Notes: generated by a model from the sequence alone, not told the origin. Counted from the stretch's first letter, positions 1 to 8,229 are shown. The stretch: DNA of 17,738 bases from Entamoeba invadens IP1 (GCF_000330505.1 NW_004191847.1:9186-26923); one strand, 5' to 3'. Made by a program: numbers and translations.

Positions 1-346
1 CATATTTCTTTATTTCATTATAATGATCGAAAAAGTATTGAGATATTGGTAAATCAACATCTGGGAAATAATGATGATCATAATATACAATTTTAATATA
101 ATCTTTTGATTTATCTGCTTTTAAAATTATTATTTCTTTATTCTGTTTCTTAGAATACTTTCTAATTTGAAGGTTAAGATTATATTTCTTACTTAAAAGA
201 GTAACAACTTTTAAAGATAATACAGTTTGTAAACAGTCTCTATCTATTGTTTCAGCTAATTGCTCGTTATTAGTTTGTTTAAGAATAGCATGTGTAAAAC
301 AATTATATTTGAATTTTTGATCTTTACTTGGAGATAAATGTAACAT
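1..346 (-). CDS. Partial gene off the left edge; Cys/His-containing protein, possibly related to a module of Polinton-type DNA polymerases
   Basis: On the minus strand the frame is open from the methionine at 346 to the window edge (115 codons), so the C-terminus is missing. Codon use looks real: the third base is mostly A or T while the protein is mixed and not low-complexity. Visible motifs are YNCFTHAILKQ around residues 14-24 (Cys16) and HHYFPDVDLP around 91-100, followed by an aromatic stretch SQYFFDHYNEIKKY. A Cys followed about 75 residues later by His and Asp resembles a papain-like or OTU-like fold. From memory, similar NC..A...HYF...YxI patterns occur in N-terminal modules fused to protein-primed family B DNA polymerases of protist Polinton/Maverick elements; this is an inference. 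The frame continues upstream to the stop at 449-451, through ATG 415-413 and a TAA at 391-389. Either the gene starts at 346, or its 5' end is broken. Confidence 0.65.
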   Translation of the reverse strand, partial: MLHLSPSKDQKFKYNCFTHAILKQTNNEQLAETIDRDCLQTVLSLKVVTLLSKKYNLNLQIRKYSKKQNKEIIILKADKSKDYIKIVYYDHHYFPDVDLPISQYFFDHYNEIKKY

Positions 347-451
347 ATCTGAAAATTGTTCAAACTCTTTATTAACAACATATCTAAATTAACCTCCAGT
401 ATGAGATTCATTCATTCTAGATTGAGAAATTAAATTTTGTCTGGTTATTTA

Positions 452-826
452 ATAAATTAAAAAATAAAAATATATTATTAGAATATCGATAAATAATTTA
501 GAATAAGGTCTTATAGGAAAACAGCTTATGAAGTGTTGACCTTAGGGGAGACGCGGAATAGGATGTTTTCCATTACTACTCAAACAAGAAAAACAATGTA
601 ACAAATAAAATTTTAATTAAAAAAATAAAAAAACTGCAAAATAATGATTGTGGTGTTTCAATTAAAACAAATCAAAATGTTAATAATTATTATAAAAATT
701 ATTACACAAACGAATCTTCAAGATAATAAAATTCTATTTTAAAAATAACATTTGTCACCCTTTTAAAGAAAAAATTAACTTATTTGAAACTATACATATA
801 ATTAATATAACAATCTTTATTAACAT
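452..826. other. A+T-rich spacer with no gene seen
   Basis: I see no coding frame here. A short, less A+T-rich patch lies at about 532-580 (TGTTGACCTTAGGGGAGACG and neighbours) and stands out from the surroundings. It could be the 5' untranslated or terminal region of the hAT element that follows, but no matching inverted copy was found. Confidence 0.4.
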
Positions 827-2731
827 ATGCAAGATCATTCCCATGATAACTCTTTTGTTTGGAAATATTTCAAAAAACATTTGAGTCCTTGTACGAATCA
901 TTTTTCTATTGATACAACATTTACAAATTGTAAAACGAATGTCATTTGTTGTTTTTTTGAAAAAAACTCTCTTTGGAGGAAGTACATCATCAATGAAAAC
1001 ACATCTTTTTTCTTTGCATCCAGAAAAATTAAGTGACGAAGAAATTAATGATTTTGAAGTACTCAGAACTTTTTCACCAATAAGTATTGAAATAAATACT
1101 CTTATATTAAAGTTTTTTGTCACTGGTAATGTTTCTTTAAGACAAATTACAAACACATATTTACTTTAATTAATTAATGTATTAGACCCAACTATAAAAC
1201 TTTGTGACCAAACGACCTTTCGAACATCATTGTTAAATAAAGATAATAATAATAAAATGTGTGATTGTGTTAAAGAAATGAAGGATATTATTAAAGGTAA
1301 TTACGGATGTGTTTTAACTGATATAATGTCCAAATTATGGAATAGTTACAATACAACAGCCTTACATTTTATCAACCAAAATTATGTTCCTAAAAATTAT
1401 GTTTTAGATGTAAGTGTTTTTAATGAAACACACACATCAAAAACAAAACAGAAAATGTTTTAAACAAATATGGAATAATGAATTCTGTTAATTACATCGT
1501 TTCGGATAATTGTGCTAACAACAATGGATTAAATTACATTTGTAATGAAAAGTTGAACTGCTTTGTTTATAGAATTAAACTTTTTTCCGATTTAATTAAA
1601 ACTATTCCAAAATTGAATGAAACATTGAAAAATATAAATAAAATATCAAATATGTACCAAGTATCATTATCCAAACGCATTACTAAAAAAGAAATGTGAA
1701 GAAAATGAAGAGAAATATTGTTGTTTGGCAACTTTTTGTAAAACTCGTTTTAATTTGTGTTGTAAATCATTGAAAACAGCTCTTCAAATGGAAAAAACAA
1801 TAACCACAACAAATGAAAACAAAAGACAAATAAATGAAACTGGATAGAAATAAAGACAATATTACCTTTGGTTAAAATAGTGAATATTGCTTACAATAAA
1901 CTTTCCACAAACACTACACCAAACTCTTGTTATGTATGGGGAATATTTAAAGTAATATGGAAAGTTATAAGAAAAAACAAACCACAAACATGGAATTCCC
2001 CCAAAGAGAAGTCGCATATAATTTTCAAATTTCCGATACACAATTCTAATAATAAAACAACGGTAATGTCCAGACTGCCAACTCCGTCTTTGAGTTTAAC
2101 CCCATTGGCTCATCTTGGCCCATCCGTGCAGCCAACACCAATAACAGCGTAGCCTATATTATCACAACAAAAATCTTTTTCAGGTTCAGATTATATATTT
2201 GGCAAAGACTGGAAACAAATTGCACGAGATGGGTTCCTCAAGAAATTCGGAGAATCGATTAAAGGAGAAACAAGCTATAAAATAGCGTGTTTTCTGTTTC
2301 CTCCAGAACGTGACGAATATTAAGATGATTATGAAAAAGAAAAAATTGGAAGGGTTATTGAAAAAAACTAATGGTATTTCCTAATTTTTCCCAAGGAAAT
2401 TAACCATTAATAATCCAGTCGCCAAAAAAGAAAAAATTGTTTCTAATTATGAAAGCAAGTTTGTAGAAATACAAAGGGAATTGGGAATGTATTTGAAAGA
2501 TGAAGGAGAGAACAGAAATAAATGTGTTGACGACCATTTGATGTATTGGGACAACAACGATTGCCTTTATTTATAAGAACTGTCCCGTAAATACTTGTCT
2601 CTCCAATCAACCAGTATAGACCCTGAAAGGGTGTTCAGTATTATTGGAACAGTGTTAACAAATGAAAAAAAAATCGTATGAATCCCAATACTGCTTCAAA
2701 CATTACATTTTTGAAAATTCAATTAGAATAA
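827..2731 (+). pseudogene. Decayed hAT-family transposase (BED finger to hAT dimerisation domain)
   Basis: Pieces of one hAT transposase occur in order across three frames. Near the start, SFVWKYFKK (from 827) and GGSTSSMKTHLFSLHPEKL (frame of 909) are the two halves of a BED-type zinc finger. Then comes FFVTGNVSLRQITNTYLL, followed in the same frame, past a TAA at 1167-1169, by the region ending VLTDIMSKLWNS (frame of 1230). The DDE-like core motif NYIVSDNCANN begins near 1493. A central region with FGKDWKQIARDGFLKKFGE lies near 2198-2254. The C-terminal dimerisation domain follows near 2530-2730 (WDNNDCLYL, ELSRKYLS, DPERVFSIIGTVLTNE, NPNTASNITFLKIQLE), ending at TAA 2729-2731. Damage includes several in-frame stops and frame changes, including a one-base loss in the A9 run near 2665-2673. 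hAT transposases excise and insert elements with 8-bp target duplications. The termini of this element were not found, so its full extent is unknown. Confidence 0.8.
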
Positions 2732-2737
2732 AAGTAA

Positions 2738-2746
2738 GTCTAATTA
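2738..2746 (+). repeat. Left target-site duplication of the MULE
   Basis: GTCTAATTA directly abuts the GGGAC terminus of the element. The identical nine bases lie immediately outside the other terminus at 5309-5317. A 9-bp duplication is the hallmark length for Mutator-like elements. Confidence 0.93.
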
Positions 2747-2857
2747 GGGACCGACTTATTTCACCACCACCACCACCTCTATAAATAAAAATATTTATTT
2801 ATAAAAAAATGACAATTATTAGTAAATGCTCAATTTCAATTTATAATAACAATAATA
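2747..2857 (+). repeat. Left terminal inverted repeat of the MULE
   Basis: This 111-bp segment is the reverse complement of 5202-5308. It contains a (CAC)5 run and then CTCTATAAATAAAAATATTT, which includes TATA-like sequence upstream of the transposase start and could act as a promoter. The matching run in the right copy is (CAC)4. Confidence 0.95.
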
Positions 2858-3148
2858 ATCAGGGTTTTATATTAATAACAAAAACAATAACAATCTTATA
2901 AACTTAAAATGAGTTTACCAAACACAATAGAAGAAATTGAACCTTCTTTTTGTAACCGACACAACCTTGGATGTTCAAAATAAATACATTCGACGCCTTT
3001 TGATATAGAAAAGGTGACAATAATTATCAAAGTATCCACTATAATTACGATAGTGGGTGTGAAGTATTCTTAGTTTAAATCACAACATACCGATAAGACT
3101 AAACTCATACAGAAATTTTGTTGTTGTTTTAATGGATGCACTTGCCAA

Positions 3149-4621
3149 ATGAATGTCCGCGTTTCTAAAGATAGAAAATACATTGAATCAATTTCTACAA
3201 CAACACAACACAATCATTCATTTGATGTTTTACCAGCACATGCACAATACATTTTTGATTTAGAGAAGATTGAAAAGATGCAAGTTTTGGCATGTACGGG
3301 TATTAAGTTAGCTCAGATGGCTTCATCATGTGAGATTGCTGTTAATTCAAAAAGAATAAAATATATGTTACAAAATGAGTATGATTCAAGAACGTCTGAT
3401 CAAGCAAAGACTTTGTTGTCTTGTTGTGTTGATTTGAAAGATTTTATAACTCATGTAATCAAAACACAAAGAGGACAATTTAATGCTTGTTATTTTCTCA
3501 ATGTCAAATATTTCAAACCACTTGAAACTCCGATATTTATTGACGACACTGCACTCACAAATCACTTTAATTTTCCTTTGGTTGTCGGAGTCTGTGGAGA
3601 TCACAATGGAAACACTCATATTCCATTTTTTGCACTTTTAAGAAATCGCACGACGATAAGCTTTGAAAACTTCTTTCTTTTCTTAAGTAACAACGGGGTG
3701 ATAATGGAGTGTGCATTTTGTGATAGATGTCTTGCTCAAAAGAATGCTCTTCTTTCTATATTTCCCGGTATTAAAGTGTTTCATTGTATTCGACACATTA
3801 GAAGAGATCTACAAGAAGCATTTGGGAACAACTCAGTTATAATAAAACTTTTCGAAGAAATGATTGCCGGCGTTATAAACGAAAAAGACTTCATTTCAGA
3901 ATTGATGAAGCATTCAGGGTATGAACTTAGCTCTAAACAAGTTGAAAGAATCAATGACTGTATAAAAGATAGTGATATAAAAACAGGAGATTGTTTAGCG
4001 TCGGATGCTGAGTTATTTTTGGAAACTTTGATTGAACTCAAAGATTTAAGAAAAAATCAAAAACTCAAAATCGAAAAAAAGGATAAAATCAGAGTTTTGG
4101 AAAACTTAATTAAAGAAAAAGACTCGTGGTTGCCATCTTCTGTTCTTGTGTACACCAATTCTCAAACAACCAATAGGATAGAAGGCTACTTCGGATCTTA
4201 TAAACAGAAACGCGGGAACGTAGTTTGTATACTCGTGGAAATTGTCAAAACGGTGATTAATGATGCTAGAAAATTTGATTTGAACTCTCAAAAAGAAACG
4301 TTTGTCAATATTGAAGTAGCACAATACATTATTCCACATGACATTTTATTTAACATAAGTTCTGATATAGTAAATAAAATATGTAATATGTACTTAAATT
4401 GGAAAATAATAGAAATTACTGAAAATGAATGTACCTTCACTTCATGCACTAGTAAATCGTTTAATTTGTTTCATTACCCGTGTATACACATTATCAAAAA
4501 GTGCATTGAATTTACCAAATTCCCATTGTCTAGACTTTGCTTTGGGAGAGAAGTGTTTCTTTCTAATGAGTTTAAAAAGGCTACCCACACAAAAGAGACT
4601 AGAGAAGAAACCAATAATTGA
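3149..4621 (+). CDS. MULE transposase core (DDE domain plus SWIM finger), 490 codons
   Basis: This is the longest open frame in the window. With Met1 at 3149, the catalytic motifs are IDDTALTNHF (Asp132/133), CDRCLAQKNALLSIFPG (Asp192) followed by FHCIRHIRRDL (Cys213, His216), and YTNSQTTNRIEGYFGSYK (Glu345). The D-D-E spacing of about 60 and 153 residues fits Mutator transposases, which cut at the TIRs and insert the element elsewhere in nuclear DNA. A SWIM-like zinc finger follows (Cys428, Cys433, Cys445, His447; YPCIHIIKKC). Residues 1-22 are the end of the FLYWCH-like finger, and the frame is open upstream to 3074, so the methionine at 3149 is probably not the native start. The frame ends in TGA, after which the same frame stays open into the zinc-knuckle segment. 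Whether this truncated core could act is unknown. Confidence 0.88.
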   Translation: MNVRVSKDRKYIESISTTTQHNHSFDVLPAHAQYIFDLEKIEKMQVLACTGIKLAQMASSCEIAVNSKRIKYMLQNEYDSRTSDQAKTLLSCCVDLKDFITHVIKTQRGQFNACYFLNVKYFKPLETPIFIDDTALTNHFNFPLVVGVCGDHNGNTHIPFFALLRNRTTISFENFFLFLSNNGVIMECAFCDRCLAQKNALLSIFPGIKVFHCIRHIRRDLQEAFGNNSVIIKLFEEMIAGVINEKDFISELMKHSGYELSSKQVERINDCIKDSDIKTGDCLASDAELFLETLIELKDLRKNQKLKIEKKDKIRVLENLIKEKDSWLPSSVLVYTNSQTTNRIEGYFGSYKQKRGNVVCILVEIVKTVINDARKFDLNSQKETFVNIEVAQYIIPHDILFNISSDIVNKICNMYLNWKIIEITENECTFTSCTSKSFNLFHYPCIHIIKKCIEFTKFPLSRLCFGREVFLSNEFKKATHTKETREETNN

Positions 4622-4744
4622 TATCCAAAAACGCATAGTGATCTTCAATACAATCTAGAGGAAATAGAGCCCATTTTAAAATCAAATCCGGATCGCTTAA
4701 CCGAGTTCTGGAAATTGGTAGAAAGATGCAGAATAAACAAAAAG

Positions 4745-5119
4745 ATGGAAGAGGAGTTAGTGAAAGTGGATATGGTTATTAGTAAACCACCCACACAAGA
4801 AACATCAGATGCAAACAAAGCCACAACTCAAACTGAAACTACGGTAATATTGGCCACACATGGACCAGATTTACCAATTCGTAGAGAGAGCTCGATAAGA
4901 AGAAGCGTTCTTCGGTTTGGAGAAAACTTAATAGACCCAGTGAGACAAAAACAGACTGGACCTTCACCAAGAAGACTTGTAGAAATGGTAGAAAATAAAG
5001 GTAGATTTAAGAAGCCAACATTATGTAATGTAGAACATAAAAAACGAAAAATAACTCAATGTGGAAGGTGTCGACAATATGGTCATAACAAACAAAAGTG
5101 TCCAATGATTAAGAAATAA
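4745..5119 (+). CDS. C-terminal CCHC zinc-knuckle segment of the MULE transposase
   Basis: The frame is the same as the transposase core and is open from the TGA at 4619-4621. The first ATG within it is at 4745. The segment is rich in Lys, Arg, Thr and Pro, with an Arg-rich stretch (PIRRESSIRRSVLRFGEN). It ends in CGRCRQYGHNKQKC (5060-5101), a canonical C-x2-C-x4-H-x4-C zinc knuckle, which commonly closes MULE transposases and probably binds nucleic acid. The lack of an ATG near the upstream end of the open frame argues that this is the detached C-terminus of the transposase, not an independent gene. It could be translated separately only by readthrough or from an internal start. Confidence 0.6.
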   Translation: MEEELVKVDMVISKPPTQETSDANKATTQTETTVILATHGPDLPIRRESSIRRSVLRFGENLIDPVRQKQTGPSPRRLVEMVENKGRFKKPTLCNVEHKKRKITQCGRCRQYGHNKQKCPMIKK

Positions 5120-5201
5120 TTTGCAACTTAGTGAATAATTTGTGGTTTGTGAATATGAAAAATTATAAGTAATTTGTAAGTTTATTCGAAAAACAAAAAA
5201 A

Positions 5202-5308
5202 TATTATTGTTATTATAAATTGAAATTGAGCATTTACTAATAATTGTCATTTTTTATAAATAAATATTTTTATTTATAGAGGTGGTGGTGGTGAAATTAG
5301 TCTGTCCC
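5202..5308 (-). repeat. Right terminal inverted repeat of the MULE
   Basis: Reverse complement of 2747-2857, 107 bp, with one fewer CAC unit and one fewer A in the homopolymer. The terminal bases are GTCCC. Confidence 0.95.
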
Positions 5309-5317
5309 GTCTAATTA
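5309..5317 (+). repeat. Right target-site duplication of the MULE
   Basis: GTCTAATTA, identical to 2738-2746. Confidence 0.93.
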
Positions 5318-5450
5318 TTTTAGTTTATTTTTGTTAAAATAATTAATTATTTATTGTTTAACAAAGTTGAAAATCTATAGATTTTTTTTATTCTAATATG
5401 TAATTTTATAATTAATGTTTGACTTAATATTATTTTCATAAAATTAATTA

Positions 5451-5483
5451 CAGTGCCTAAAATGGGTGGGCGACTTTTAAAGT
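5451..5483 (+). repeat. Left TIR of the Tc1-like element
   Basis: 33 bp, the inverted partner of 6207-6239, with two mismatches (GG versus AA at positions 15-16). Confidence 0.88.
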
Positions 5484-5892
5484 ATTAGGGCGGAAATAGT
5501 AAAAATTATGAAGCCCCTGTTTTTTTCTTAATTCGAAGAAAATGTTATTGTTTTTTGTATTAAAAACACAAAATTTATTATTGTTTTTAATAACACAAAA
5601 TCTTTTAATCACATATTGTAAAAATAGCAATTCCAATTAATTTAATTATTATTTCAAGTTTCAAAAAAATCAATAGCCTTTCTTCTTTAGCTTTTCTAAA
5701 AAGTGAGTAAATGGGTTCTAATCAACAAGACAAAACAAACTTCGCAGTGACGTTTCCTTTTCTCTGTTTTATAATTTGTTTTATTCTATTTTTAGTTTGG
5801 AATAAATGATTTTTGATTTTAGTAAATTTAATTATAAAAAAATATTCAAGAAAAAATCAATTAAAATTAAGTATTTTTATCATTTCTGAAAT

Positions 5893-6039
5893 TTATATGT
5901 TTAAGAATTCATCGTGATTGAACAGCTTAAATTTAATATTGTAGTTGCAATATTTTTAGATTGATTCTATTACTCTGTATCCACATTCAAAACCATTTGG
6001 TTGAATTGGAACTTGAATTTTTTTAACATCATTTATTTT
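5893..6039 (-). pseudogene. Fragment of a Ulp1/C48-type cysteine protease catalytic region
   Basis: Reading down the minus strand from 6039, the peptide KINDVKKIQVPIQPNGFECG, then YRVIESI, is followed by TAA at 5958-5956. The same frame continues as KYCNYNIKFKLFNHDEFLNI to a TAA at 5895-5893. The stretch VPIQPNGFECGYRVI carries the oxyanion-hole Gln and nucleophile Cys context of Ulp1/SENP (clan CE) proteases, QxNGxDCGxxV, which cleave SUMO or related tags. The matching HW and Asp parts, expected 60-80 residues upstream, are not recognisable, so this is only the end of a catalytic domain. Its place inside a TA-flanked element suggests captured or inherited cargo. The match rests on about 15 residues and should be treated as probable, not certain. 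Confidence 0.5.
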
Positions 6040-6206
6040 TCAATATTTTCTATTTCCTCTCTTTTTCTTTTAAGATTTTGTTTTTTTCTCAAAAATAGGT
6101 TTGATTGGCTAAATATTTTTTTTTCTAAAAATATTTAAATTGTGATTTGAAATTTGCTTGGGAAATAATCCTAATCATTAGGGAGTTTTACTAAAGTCAG
6201 TGACTC

Positions 6207-6239
6207 ACTTTAAAAGTCGCCCATTCATTTTAGGCACTG
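6207..6239 (-). repeat. Right TIR of the Tc1-like element
   Basis: 33 bp, ends in GGCACTG followed by TA. Partner of 5451-5483. Confidence 0.88.
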
Positions 6240-6241
6240 TA

Positions 6242-7179
6242 CTTAAAGTTAAATTGTAAATTTATTTATTTTTAAATTTAAAAACACAATTAAAAAATAA
6301 CAACTAATAATAAAATAAACTATATATTTTAGTTTATTATAGTTAAAGAACAATATTATTATAAAATCATTTTATTGTTATTTTTAATAACATATGTGAT
6401 TAAATGTTGTCTGTGATTTATATATTTAAAATGATTCAAGTCAGCCTTACAACATTATTTATTAGTAATTATGATTAAATCAAAAATTAATGACTGAAAT
6501 TTTGTTTAAAAATAATATATTGGGTATAATCTCAAAATATGTGATATTAAACTAAAACAAATGGATGAGTTTTATGAATAATTTCCTGCTATTATCCACT
6601 TGTTTTGGTTCAAAATGTACCAGATAATGTTTCAAAGCTTAAAACGTTGTTAAACCGACTATAGTAACACAACAAATAATCAAATTGCAATAAAATTAAA
6701 GAATATCATTATAATTCGATTATTTGGGCAATAATTTCACGAACAAACTTTTATTAAAGTAAGGTTCATATCATTCAAAACAATTTAACGTGGAAATAAT
6801 AACAAGTTGATTGGTGAATTGACTCGATACAATTTTGAATGACTATTTCAGTGTATTTCATCTATACAAAAAGTAACTGGATCTAGATAGAGAACATAAT
6901 AACAAACAAAAATGTTAAATAATAAGAAATTGGCTTTTTTATTTAACCCTTAGACGACTGACTTAAAATACTTTTTTATTTTTTTAAATTAAATTTGAAA
7001 AAAAAATAATTTCACTTTTCAAAAAAATGAAAATAATGTCGACTTTTCTTGAACAATTTAGAACGATTTTTGACATATTTGATAAAATAGTTCAACTTAA
7101 ATTCAAACTTTTGAATTATTTATAATAAATTTCTTCATTCATAAACTCAAATTAATTGGGTTTTTTTTAAAGATTTGTC
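6242..7179. other. A+T-rich region with no assignable gene
   Basis: Only short open stretches occur, for example around 6561-6640 (FPAIIHLFWFKMYQIMFQSL after an early stop) and 6838-6880. These may be transposase scraps but match nothing I recognise. Homopolymer runs of A and T are common. No repeat partner was found for it inside the window. Confidence 0.35.
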
Positions 7180-7186
7180 CTTCAAT
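7180..7186 (+). repeat. Left flanking duplication of hAT element 2
   Basis: CTTCAAT lies directly before the CAGGG terminus and again directly after the CCCTG terminus (8223-8229). hAT elements make 8-bp duplications. Here seven bases are identical and the eighth is ambiguous. Confidence 0.75.
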
Positions 7187-7226
7187 CAGGGTCCTCCTTT
7201 TTCCAAACCCTTGTCATAAAAACTGT

Positions 7227-7258
7227 AAACGTGGCAACTTCATGAAACGTGGCAACTT
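7227..7258 (+). repeat. Subterminal tandem repeat in hAT element 2
   Basis: AAACGTGGCAACTT occurs at 7227-7240 and 7245-7258 (18-bp period). Repeated short motifs inside hAT ends are known transposase binding sites in other hAT elements; that role here is inferred. Confidence 0.7.
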
Positions 7259-7444
7259 GAATTAAAAAAATCTATATTGATAATAAAACATATTAATATC
7301 GGCATTTTTAAAAATATGGCTTTTAAAACAGAAATTTTGTGAAACCACTTTAAAATAAACAAGATAGTGTTAGGACATTTCAAAATAATTATTAAAAACA
7401 TCAGTTAATTGTTATTGTAAAACATAACATAAAAATTACTAAAA

Positions 7445-7878
7445 TTATAATAGTTCCATTTTATTGAGAGCTCTGTCTTTGACATACATTCTCACTAGTA
7501 ATGAATTATGAACATGATTGTTTTTGTTGTATCTTTTCAGTAAAGAAAAAATGGATTCACATATAACAGTGGTGGGTGACATTGCAAGAAGCATTGCTAA
7601 TAAACAGTAAAGTTTGGATCCACTTTCAAAATAATGGTGCATAATCAAGTAAGTCTAAAGACGAACTTAGATTTCAAGGATTTAAACATCCTGTCAGTAC
7701 CACCTTTTTTCTGACAGAGTCTTTCGACAGAAATCCACAAGATCCGGAGCTTCTCTGAGTTTATTCATTTCATCCTGGAGATATACAGTATTTAAATTAA
7801 GAGGCTTTTTGTTGTAATATAATCGTCGAAGGTTATTGCCAATTCACAAAAATCGTCCAACTGTCCAAATTTATCCAT
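7445..7878 (-). pseudogene. C-terminal part of a hAT transposase, broken
   Basis: The minus-strand stretch 7648-7445 is open for 67 codons. It contains LLAMLLAMSPTTVICESIFS followed by LLKRYNKNNHVHNSLL, which matches the hAT dimerisation domain pattern (small-residue helix, then S-x-x-ES-x-FS and a basic loop). Upstream remnants in other frames include MDKFGQLDDFCELAITFDDY from ATG 7878 and LQDEMNKLREAPDLVDFCRK, separated by stops and frame changes. The zinc finger and most of the catalytic domain are absent. It lies wholly within the CAGGG...CCCTG element, on its minus strand, and is best read as what is left of that element's own transposase. Confidence 0.72.
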
Positions 7879-8222
7879 TTGTAATTGTTAAGACAGTAGA
7901 CTGTTACCCATTTTTAAAAAAAATACTCGACGCTGGTTACATGATTAACTTGAGCGTTTCATTATATTTTTATGAGTTTTTTATTATCTATAATAAAACT
8001 GTTATCTAAATACAAAAGTATTCATATAAATAATTTAAAATAATAATATACTTATAATCATTGTTTTTGTTGATTTATAAATTTTTAAATTTGTATTAAT
8101 CTAATCTTGGTGAAATAAGGTAATTTTTGCTTTGTTTTTTAGCTCTGTTTTTTTTTAAATTCTTTTACCATTATTTTTTACATGAAACCCTTGTCAAAAA
8201 TATACTAAATTGGAGGACCCTG

Positions 8223-8229
8223 CTTCAAT
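8223..8229 (+). repeat. Right flanking duplication of hAT element 2
   Basis: CTTCAAT, identical to 7180-7186. Confidence 0.75.

Larger units (their letters stand above)
2909..5119 (+). pseudogene. Complete MULE transposase frame interrupted by three stop codons
   Basis: ATG 2909 (MSLPNTIEEIEPSF) lies in the same frame as both long downstream open segments, giving 736 codons without any frameshift. The frame is interrupted by TAA at 2981-2983, TAG at 3071-3073 and TGA at 4619-4621, and ends with TAA 5117-5119. Reading through, the order is a FLYWCH/WRKY-like N-terminal zinc finger (FCCCFNGCTCQ ... TQHNHSF, about 3116-3210), the MULE DDE core, a SWIM-type zinc finger and a CCHC zinc knuckle. 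This is the usual MULE protein order, so the stops appear to break one protein rather than separate several. The FLYWCH-like part between the two early stops is poorly conserved by eye. Simple decay is the likeliest reading. Stop readthrough or stop-codon reassignment cannot be excluded from sequence alone. Confidence 0.75.
2747..5308 (+). mobile_element. Mutator-like element (MULE), nearly complete, 2562 bp
   Basis: The element begins GGGACCGACTTATTTCACC and ends with the inverted counterpart GGTGAAATTAGTCTGTCCC. TIRs are 111 bp (left) and 107 bp (right). They differ by two substitutions, one CAC unit and one A in a homopolymer. A perfect 9-bp target duplication flanks the whole. Inside is one transposase frame on the plus strand, running from 2909 to 5119, with about 50 bp of 5' leader after the left TIR and about 80 bp between the stop and the right TIR. 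Structure, TIR length, duplication length and transposase family all agree on a MULE. The near-identical TIRs suggest a comparatively recent insertion. It landed six bases downstream of the stop codon of the hAT pseudogene, so it is younger than that element. Confidence 0.93.
5451..6239. mobile_element. Non-autonomous Tc1/mariner-like element, 789 bp
   Basis: Terminal inverted repeats of 33 bp (5451-5483 and 6207-6239) match at 31 of 33 positions. They start CAGTGCCTAAAATG and include GGGCGACTTTTAAAGT. A TA dinucleotide lies directly outside both ends (5449-5450 and 6240-6241). A TA target duplication with CAGTG termini is typical of the Tc1/mariner superfamily. No transposase frame is present, so movement would depend on an enzyme supplied from elsewhere. 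The interior is A+T-rich and carries a protease remnant on the minus strand. The element lies about 130 bp downstream of the MULE. Confidence 0.85.
7187..8222. mobile_element. hAT-family element 2, degenerate, 1036 bp
   Basis: The ends are CAGGGTCCTCC at the left and GGAGGACCCTG at the right, an 11-bp perfect TIR of the CAGGG type common in hAT elements. A 7-bp repeat flanks it. A 12-bp subterminal motif, AAACCCTTGTCA, occurs near both ends in the same orientation (about 7205 and 8185). Two tandem copies of a 14-bp motif lie near the left end. The interior holds a broken hAT transposase tail on the minus strand, so TIR, duplication and coding remnant all agree on the family. It is not the same family as the hAT at 827-2731 and can no longer move by itself. 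Confidence 0.82.

Noticed and set aside
755..1156. Minus-strand open frame of 133 codons
   Set aside because: It lies antisense to the BED-finger part of the hAT pseudogene, has no family likeness, and is explained by A/T composition opposite real coding sequence.
3386..4648. Several minus-strand frames (3386-3619, 3781-4041, 4106-4339, 4442-4648) and a plus frame at 4425-4658
   Set aside because: All overlap the MULE transposase core in other frames and show none of its motifs; they are shadows.
2909..5134. TAA/TAG read as glutamine (ciliate-type code)
   Set aside because: The left-edge frame and the MULE would tolerate it, but a TGA also interrupts the MULE and the actin pseudogene has stops at Ser and Cys positions, so ordinary decay is simpler.
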